Positions 5,759-10,156 of a stretch of DNA of 10,156 nt are shown one piece after another (position 1 is the stretch's first letter; each line of letters begins with the position of its first letter). The notes beneath the pieces were generated by a model. That model saw only the letters and a list, made by a program, of their open reading frames with translations, did not search any database and was not told where the DNA came from. Both the position numbers and the translations under genes were made by a program. Source of the stretch: Acidiferrobacterales bacterium (GTDB lineage Bacteria; Pseudomonadota; Gammaproteobacteria; Acidiferrobacterales; Sulfurifustaceae); assembly GCA_015492195.1 (NCBI GenBank), contig WGFP01000050.1, forward strand, positions 1 to 10,156. Direction: 5' to 3'.

Positions 5759-7243
5759 ATGGCTAAGACAAAAATCGTCTTTATCAACCCCCCCTATGAA
5801 CGGATCGCGCCGGGCTACGAGTTCGTCAAACACATAACCAACCGGTCGCCATCCTTGGGGTTGCTTCACCTTGCCGCCGAGGTCAGGTTGCACGGCTATG
5901 AGCCGTCCATTATCGAAAGCGATATTTTCGATCTTTCGATCGACAAAGTCGCTAAAAAGGTCGTTGCCGAAAAACCGGATTACGTGGGCATTACCCTGTT
6001 CACGGTCGGCGTGTGGAGCGCTGCCACCATCGCCCGGAAGATCAAGCAGGCCCTGCCCAATACCATAATTATCGTCGGCGGCCCCCATATTTCTTCCATG
6101 GGACCAGAGACCATTGCGCGTTTCCAGGAATTTGATATCGCGGTGGTCGGTGAAGGAGAACGTATTCTCATGGAGCTGTTGCATACCCTGGAATGCAAGC
6201 AGGATTTATCCACGGTCCCTGGAATCATCTACCGGGACGGCGATAACATCCGACGCACACCGGGAATGGCCGGTGATAAGGTGCTCGACAAACTGCCCAT
6301 GCCGGCGTGGGATTTGCTGCCCGATTTTCCTCACGCCTACAAACCGGCAATTTATGATTTTCCACGCGGCCCCGTTGCCACTATCGCCGCATCACGCGGT
6401 TGCCCCTTTCACTGCAAATTCTGTGACACCTCGACCTTTGGCGCCAAGGTGCGACATTACTCGCCTGAGGTTGTGTTCAAAATGATGAAGCATTTGCAGA
6501 ATACCTACGGGGTGCGTCACATCATGTTTGTGGACGATCTGTTCCTGGCCAGCAAAGTCCGTACCACGGAATTGTGCAACCTGATACTCGAAGACGGCAT
6601 GAACATGACCTGGACCTGCACGGCCCGCGTGGACACGGTCAAGCCGGATATCTTAAAACTCATGAAAAAGGCCGGCTGCTGGGAAATCAGTTTCGGCCTT
6701 GAAACCGGGTCCAACGAGCTGCTGAAAAAAATGGACAAGGTGGCCTGCGTGGAAAAATCCGAACAAGCCGTAAAATGGACGGCCGATGCCGGTATTCGCA
6801 CCAAGGGACTCTTTATGCTGGGGTATCCGGGCGAAAACCAGGAAACGATTCAGAAAACCAAGGATTTTGTTCAACGGATTCCGATGACCATCATGAACCT
6901 GACCAAGTTTACCCCTTATCCGGGCTCACCGGTTTACCGCGACCTGTACGGGACCAATATACGCGACGACCACTGGGAAAAAATGAACGGCATGAACTTT
7001 GTATGGGCACCGGAAGGTTTGACGGTGGAAGAGCTGGACCGTCAATACCAAAAAATATTGGTTTCGTTTTATCGTCGCCCCAAGATCGGCCTGTATTATC
7101 TGAAGCTCACGCTGCAATACCCGAATCATTTATTCCGCTTGGTACGTTTCGCGCTTGGTTATCTTAATGCCAAACTCCGCAGCTTCTTTGGCGGCCGCCG
7201 AGGGCTTCTGGTTAAGCCCCACGAGGCACATTTAGACGTGTAA
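5759..7243 (+). CDS. B12-binding-domain radical SAM enzyme (class B type), substrate unknown
   Basis: 494 residues. The N-terminal part (about 1-150) has the Rossmann-like cobalamin-binding pattern: IVFINPPYERI, SPSLGLLHLAA, PDYVGITLFT, IIIVGGPH, and DIAVVGEGE. The DxHxxG motif is not visible, as in many class B members. The radical SAM core has CPFHCKFC (C215, C219, C222) for the 4Fe-4S cluster, FVDDLF near 257, and SFGLETGS near 311 (ribose/SAM region), followed by GYPGE at 355-359. The C-terminal 60 residues are basic and partly hydrophobic (YYLKLTLQYPNHLFRLVRFALGYL), suggesting membrane contact. Such enzymes methylate or rearrange lipids, tetrapyrroles or natural products (hopanoid HpnJ/HpnP/HpnR, BchE); I cannot assign one. 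ATG 5759 has AAGAGAAG just upstream. It appears monocistronic and faces the DUF1614 gene. Confidence 0.85.
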   Translation: MAKTKIVFINPPYERIAPGYEFVKHITNRSPSLGLLHLAAEVRLHGYEPSIIESDIFDLSIDKVAKKVVAEKPDYVGITLFTVGVWSAATIARKIKQALPNTIIIVGGPHISSMGPETIARFQEFDIAVVGEGERILMELLHTLECKQDLSTVPGIIYRDGDNIRRTPGMAGDKVLDKLPMPAWDLLPDFPHAYKPAIYDFPRGPVATIAASRGCPFHCKFCDTSTFGAKVRHYSPEVVFKMMKHLQNTYGVRHIMFVDDLFLASKVRTTELCNLILEDGMNMTWTCTARVDTVKPDILKLMKKAGCWEISFGLETGSNELLKKMDKVACVEKSEQAVKWTADAGIRTKGLFMLGYPGENQETIQKTKDFVQRIPMTIMNLTKFTPYPGSPVYRDLYGTNIRDDHWEKMNGMNFVWAPEGLTVEELDRQYQKILVSFYRRPKIGLYYLKLTLQYPNHLFRLVRFALGYLNAKLRSFFGGRRGLLVKPHEAHLDV

Positions 7244-7271
7244 ATACAGTTCCCTGTCTGAAATAGTTCCG

Positions 7272-7940
7272 TCAAGCAAGCAATACCGCCACGACACCGG
7301 TAATAAAGATGCCGTCGAACGTCCCGGCGCCGCCGATTGAGGCAAACGGCGTCCCGAGTCGGCGGATATCGTTCATCCGCATCAGATCCGCGCCGATCAA
7401 CACGCCCAGCGTGCCGGAGATATAGGCCAGCGGCGCACTCAACTCGCTGCTGAGCACAATGGAAATCAGCGCCGCGCTTACCGGTGCGACGAATATCGGC
7501 ATGCCGATTCCCAGCCCCGGAATCGGGCGGCTGAACAACCGACAGATCAACGTCACAGCGGCAACGGCCAACAATACCTGCCAGATCGAAAGCGGGTTGC
7601 GACCCAGTAGATAGATGGAGAAGAAAACCGGGATCAGGCAGCCGCCGACATTCACGGCCACCAATGTCTTGCCCGCGAATTCGCGTACCGGAAGACGCAG
7701 TAACCCGCGCAATGACGAAACAGGGAATTCTTCCAATGGACGTTCCGCGTTAATGGTGAACAACGGCAGGTTGACGGCGCTGCCGAACAAGGAGACAAAC
7801 AGTAACAGGAATGCCGAGGAAGCGGATAATCCCAGTTTGTCAAAGGCGATGGTCAGGACGCCGATCTGAATAATCGCCGCCAGAAAACCCAGAATAAAGA
7901 TAAAAACGAGTAATTGCAGCGGCGAGAAAGGCGAGCGCAT
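7272..7940 (-). CDS. DUF1614 family polytopic membrane protein
   Basis: 222 residues from ATG 7940. A start 24 codons further up is possible but would code through the repeat region, so the internal ATG after a GAAAG-type ribosome site is preferred. The protein is very hydrophobic, with about six or seven membrane segments. I recognise the DUF1614 pattern: NVGGCLIPVFFSIYLL, then GIGMPIFVAPVSAAL, GVLIGADLMRMNDI, and GGAGTFDGIFITG near the C-terminus. The polar residues in these last blocks (D of GADL, the GGAGTFDGIF loop) look conserved and may be functional. No biochemical function is known to me. It lies downstream of the Do protease on the same strand, separated by an inverted repeat of about 90 bases, and converges with the radical SAM gene. 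Confidence 0.8.
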   Translation of the reverse strand: MRSPFSPLQLLVFIFILGFLAAIIQIGVLTIAFDKLGLSASSAFLLLFVSLFGSAVNLPLFTINAERPLEEFPVSSLRGLLRLPVREFAGKTLVAVNVGGCLIPVFFSIYLLGRNPLSIWQVLLAVAAVTLICRLFSRPIPGLGIGMPIFVAPVSAALISIVLSSELSAPLAYISGTLGVLIGADLMRMNDIRRLGTPFASIGGAGTFDGIFITGVVAVLLA

Positions 7941-7955
7941 GGTTCTTTCGCTTTC

Positions 7956-8045
7956 TGAGGCGTGAAGGGTGAGACGTAATGGGGGATAAAGTGTCAGATG
8001 CGGCAGCTGCAAAAATGCCCCTTACCCCTCACTCCTTCCTCCTCA
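7956..8045. repeat. Imperfect long inverted repeat between protease and DUF1614 genes
   Basis: The left arm (7956-7985) contains GTGAAGGGTGAGACG and ends in GGGGG. The reverse complement of the right arm (8018-8045) reads TGAGGAGGAAGGAGTGAGG followed by GGTAAGGGG. The arms align with a few mismatches and gaps around a 32-base centre, which contains the palindrome GCAGCTGC (8003-8010). The right arm begins just after the protease stop codon. It resembles the GTGAGG-rich intergenic repeats seen in some proteobacterial genomes; it could also act as a transcription barrier. Confidence 0.5.
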
Positions 8046-8049
8046 CACC

Positions 8050-9558
8050 TTACGGTTTAATCACCACAAACAGTTTTCCGCCGCGGCGATTAATCAGAAG
8101 CAATACGCTGTCATTCTTGCCGAGCTTGGCCGTGACGCGCCTGAAATCGGCAAGCGAGTGTATGCGCTGACGATTGATCTCCAGGATGACGTCTCCTGCC
8201 ATGAGCCCGGCCGCGCCGGCGGCGCTGTCCGGTGATACATCGCTGATGACAACCCCTCTGGTACCGGGCGGCAGGCCCAGTTGCCGGGCCACGTCGGCCG
8301 TGAGGCCTTGGACTTCCACGCCCGCAAGTGCGGTGCTCGTGCCTTCCTCATCACCCTTGGCGGTTTCGCCCTTGGCCATAGCGATGTCTTTGGGTTGTTC
8401 GGCAATTTTGGCTTTAAGCGTTATGGTCTTCTTGTTGCGCAGAACCTTTATCTTGACCCGTTTGCCGACCGCCGTTTGCGCCACGATGTTTCGCAATGCA
8501 CTCGGTCCGTCCACGCGTTTTCCGTCAAAACGCGTAATGATGTCTCCGCTCTTGAAACCCGCCTTGGCCGCCGGACTGTCCGGGAGTACTTCGCTCACCA
8601 GCGCACCGCCGTCCCCGTTTGACAAGCCGAACTGTTTTGCCAAATCCGATGTGACCTCCTGAATGGAAACCCCGAGCCAGCCGCGCACAACCTTGCCGCT
8701 CTTAATCAGACTGTTCATCACCGTGCGCGTCATGTTGCTGGGCACGGCGAAACCGATACCCATGTAGCCGCCGGAGCGCGAAAAGATGGCGGTATTGATG
8801 CCCACCAGTTCGCCGCGGGCGTTGACCATGGCGCCGCCCGAATTACCCGGATTGATCGCGGCATCGGTCTGGATAAAGTCTTCGTAATCGGCAATGCCGA
8901 CGTTGGCGCGCCCCACGGCGCTGACAATACCCATGGTAACCGTCTGGTTCAGCCCGAATGGATTGCCGATCGCCAACACGTATTCACCCACCTCCAATTT
9001 ATCCGAATCGCCCCAGGGAACGGTCGGTAAATTCTCGGCCTTGATCTTGATCACGGCGAGATCGGTTTTGGGATCGGTCCCTACCACCTTGCCGGTGAAC
9101 TCGCGTTTGTCACTCAAAAGCACCTTGATCTCATCGGCCTTGGCGATGACGTGATTGTTGGTGACGATGTACCCCGAGGAATCGACGATCACACCGGAAC
9201 CCAGGCTGTTCTCGCGCCGCTCGCGCGGTATCTGGAAGCGGCGGAAAAACTCATCGCCGAAAAACTGGCGGAAGAAAGGATCGTCCAGAAAAGGAGAAGG
9301 GAACCGTTCTCTCGGAAAACGCACGACGCGCGTTGTCGAAATGTTGACCACGGCCGGGGTGACCGCCTTGACCACCTCAACGAAATTGGGCGGGGCCGCG
9401 CCTGACGGCAAACTGGTGCGCACCGTTTCCTCCGGGGCGCTCGTAGCCACGGGAACCCAATCCAGGCGCGAGCTTAGAATTATTCCAACAACGACTCCGG
9501 CAAACAGAATTAAGCCGGCGAAAATCCCGATTCTAAATGAACGACGGTCCAAAGACAT
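8050..9558 (-). CDS. Do/DegQ-family periplasmic serine endopeptidase, inner-membrane anchored
   Basis: 502 residues with a complete HtrA layout. Residues 10-29 form one strongly hydrophobic helix without a clear signal-peptidase site, so the protein is probably anchored with its body in the periplasm. A FPSPFLDDPFFRQFFG-type loop (about 86-110) is the usual LA-like regulatory loop. The protease domain carries the triad H136 (TNNHVI), D166 (KTDLAV) and S240 (GNSGGA). Two PDZ domains follow (about 292-385 and 410-500), with GWLGV at 293-297 and GVEVQGL at 413-419. They are separated by a charged linker at 386-408. The role is degradation and chaperoning of misfolded envelope proteins. ATG 9558 has GGGAG seven bases upstream. 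It lies 87 bases after clpB on the same strand. Confidence 0.93.
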   Translation of the reverse strand: MSLDRRSFRIGIFAGLILFAGVVVGIILSSRLDWVPVATSAPEETVRTSLPSGAAPPNFVEVVKAVTPAVVNISTTRVVRFPRERFPSPFLDDPFFRQFFGDEFFRRFQIPRERRENSLGSGVIVDSSGYIVTNNHVIAKADEIKVLLSDKREFTGKVVGTDPKTDLAVIKIKAENLPTVPWGDSDKLEVGEYVLAIGNPFGLNQTVTMGIVSAVGRANVGIADYEDFIQTDAAINPGNSGGAMVNARGELVGINTAIFSRSGGYMGIGFAVPSNMTRTVMNSLIKSGKVVRGWLGVSIQEVTSDLAKQFGLSNGDGGALVSEVLPDSPAAKAGFKSGDIITRFDGKRVDGPSALRNIVAQTAVGKRVKIKVLRNKKTITLKAKIAEQPKDIAMAKGETAKGDEEGTSTALAGVEVQGLTADVARQLGLPPGTRGVVISDVSPDSAAGAAGLMAGDVILEINRQRIHSLADFRRVTAKLGKNDSVLLLINRRGGKLFVVIKP

Positions 9559-9584
9559 GCAAACACTCCCGTGAAAAAAATACC

Positions 9585-9612
9585 ATCATACACCAGACAC
9601 GGATCGTGAAAA
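9585..9612 (-). promoter_or_regulatory. Weak candidate promoter for the Do protease gene
   Basis: On the minus strand TATGAT (9590-9585) could be a -10 box, with TTTTCA (9612-9607) sixteen bases upstream as a poor -35. It lies about 27 bases before the start codon. Stress-sigma control cannot be judged from this. Confidence 0.3.
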
Positions 9613-9631
9613 GAGGGAAAAGTTCGCTTTG

Positions 9632-9657
9632 GGCGCACGCCTTATTCAGGCGGCGCT
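9632..9657. terminator. GC-rich hairpin at the end of clpB
   Basis: Bases 9632-9641 pair with 9649-9657 (eight to nine pairs with one bulge and a seven-base loop) across the clpB stop codon. On the minus strand only a mixed AAAGCGAACTTTT follows, not a clean U-run, so termination is uncertain and some read-through into the protease gene is possible. Confidence 0.25.
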
Positions 9658-10156
9658 GGTTTTTCTCTCTTGAGCGTCCCCCTTTTTGAACACGAATTTA
9701 TCCCGGCTCACGTCCACGACAACAACATCCTTCGGAGCAAATTTACCGGCGAGAATCTCCTGTGCCAGCGGATTCTCGATGGACTGCTGGATCGCGCGCT
9801 TCAAGGGGCGTGCGCCGTACACCGGATCGAAGCCGGCTTCGGACAGCTTATCCAGGGCGCCCGCCGTCAACGCCAGGTCCATATCGCGCGCACGTAAGCG
9901 GTCGCGAAGGTATCGCACCTGGATCTCGGCAATGCGGTGCAGTTGTTCGCGCCCAAGAGGATGAAACACCACGATGTCATCCACGCGGTTGATGAACTCC
10001 GGCCGAAAATGGGAGCCGACGATCTCCATCACCGCCTGTTTCATTTTGTCGTAATTCTCCTCGCCCGCGAGTTCCTGTATCACCGTGGACCCCAGGTTGG
10101 AGGTCATGACGATCACGGTGTTGCGAAAATCCACCGTGCGCCCCTGACCGTCGGTG
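9646..10156 (-). CDS. clpB: ClpB chaperone, C-terminal part (5' part missing)
   Basis: The visible 169 residues run off the right edge; the frame enters with TDGQGRTVDFRNTV, so an apparent GTG start at 10134 is internal. The sequence fits the end of the second AAA+ module: IVMTSNLGS (sensor 1), FRPEFINRVDD (the arginine finger is the R of INR), then GARPLKRAIQ (sensor 2 Arg in the small domain), and a final beta-rich stretch. ClpB is a cytosolic hexameric disaggregase that works with DnaK. The C-terminal tail is charged and ends KTSAA. ClpA/ClpC are less likely: ClpB-type TDGQGRTVDFRNT and the following NLGS wording fit better. Its 3' end lies 87 bases before the Do protease gene on the same strand. 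Confidence 0.92.
   Translation of the reverse strand, partial: TDGQGRTVDFRNTVIVMTSNLGSTVIQELAGEENYDKMKQAVMEIVGSHFRPEFINRVDDIVVFHPLGREQLHRIAEIQVRYLRDRLRARDMDLALTAGALDKLSEAGFDPVYGARPLKRAIQQSIENPLAQEILAGKFAPKDVVVVDVSRDKFVFKKGDAQERKTSAA

Noticed and set aside
5669..6184. Minus-strand frame of 171 codons opposite the radical SAM gene
   Set aside because: The plus-strand protein has clear family motifs across this stretch; the minus frame has none and ends in the leader region.
8174..8662. Plus-strand open frame of 162 codons
   Set aside because: It lies fully inside the Do protease gene on the opposite strand and reads as low-complexity Ser/Ala/Pro/Leu sequence without motifs; it is a shadow frame.
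9155..9574. Plus-strand open frame of 139 codons
   Set aside because: It is antisense to the N-terminal half of the Do protease, whose motifs are complete; no domain or ribosome site supports it.
9659..9672. T-rich stretch after the hairpin on the plus strand as a plus-strand terminator
   Set aside because: No plus-strand gene lies upstream; the bases are coding for the end of ClpB on the minus strand.
1..10156. tRNA, rRNA, CRISPR array, transposase
   Set aside because: I looked for cloverleaf-like stretches, regularly spaced direct repeats and transposase motifs and saw none that could be supported.

Overview
The window looks like a chromosomal segment of a moderately GC-rich Gram-negative proteobacterium, probably gammaproteobacterial. 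The evidence is a run of type II fatty-acid-synthase-like genes of the aryl polyene/xanthomonadin type, two lipoprotein signal peptides, a Do-type envelope protease and ClpB. No genus can be named from the sequence alone. No rRNA, tRNA, CRISPR array or complete insertion sequence was seen.

Left third (1-3180, all minus strand): a tightly packed operon read right to left. It encodes an acyl carrier protein, a COG4648-type membrane protein, an acyl-ACP synthetase of the AMP-ligase superfamily, a small ApeI/FabZ-like hotdog dehydratase, and an LpxL-like acyltransferase cut by the left window edge. Gaps between genes are 5-15 bases. This order matches part of the aryl polyene (APE)/xanthomonadin-like clusters, in which a polyene acid is built on an ACP and joined to a membrane lipid. 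The ketosynthases, ketoreductase, exporter and aromatic-starter genes are not in the window and would be expected to the left.

Middle (3181-5758): a decayed-looking zone. Upstream of the ACP gene is a short frameshifted stretch that may be the remains of an ApeD-like acyltransferase. It is followed by a long inverted repeat, a lipoprotein alpha/beta-hydrolase gene that loses family resemblance at a 28-base near-palindrome, an intact lipoprotein hydrolase of the dienelactone-hydrolase type (plus strand), a convergent secreted protein of unknown function (minus strand), and a possible 3' remnant of an outer-membrane beta-barrel gene.

Right part (5759-10156): a monocistronic B12-binding-type radical SAM enzyme (plus strand) converges on a DUF1614 membrane protein (minus strand). 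Beyond it lie an inner-membrane-anchored Do/DegQ-like serine protease with two PDZ domains (minus) and the 3' end of clpB (minus). The last two suggest a protein-quality-control neighbourhood. An imperfect inverted repeat fills the gap between the protease and DUF1614 genes.

The most interesting points are the APE-like operon with an acyltransferase that stands alone instead of being fused to a glycosyltransferase, the orphan radical SAM enzyme near it, and the cluster of palindromes and gene remnants between them. I found no convincing wholly new system.
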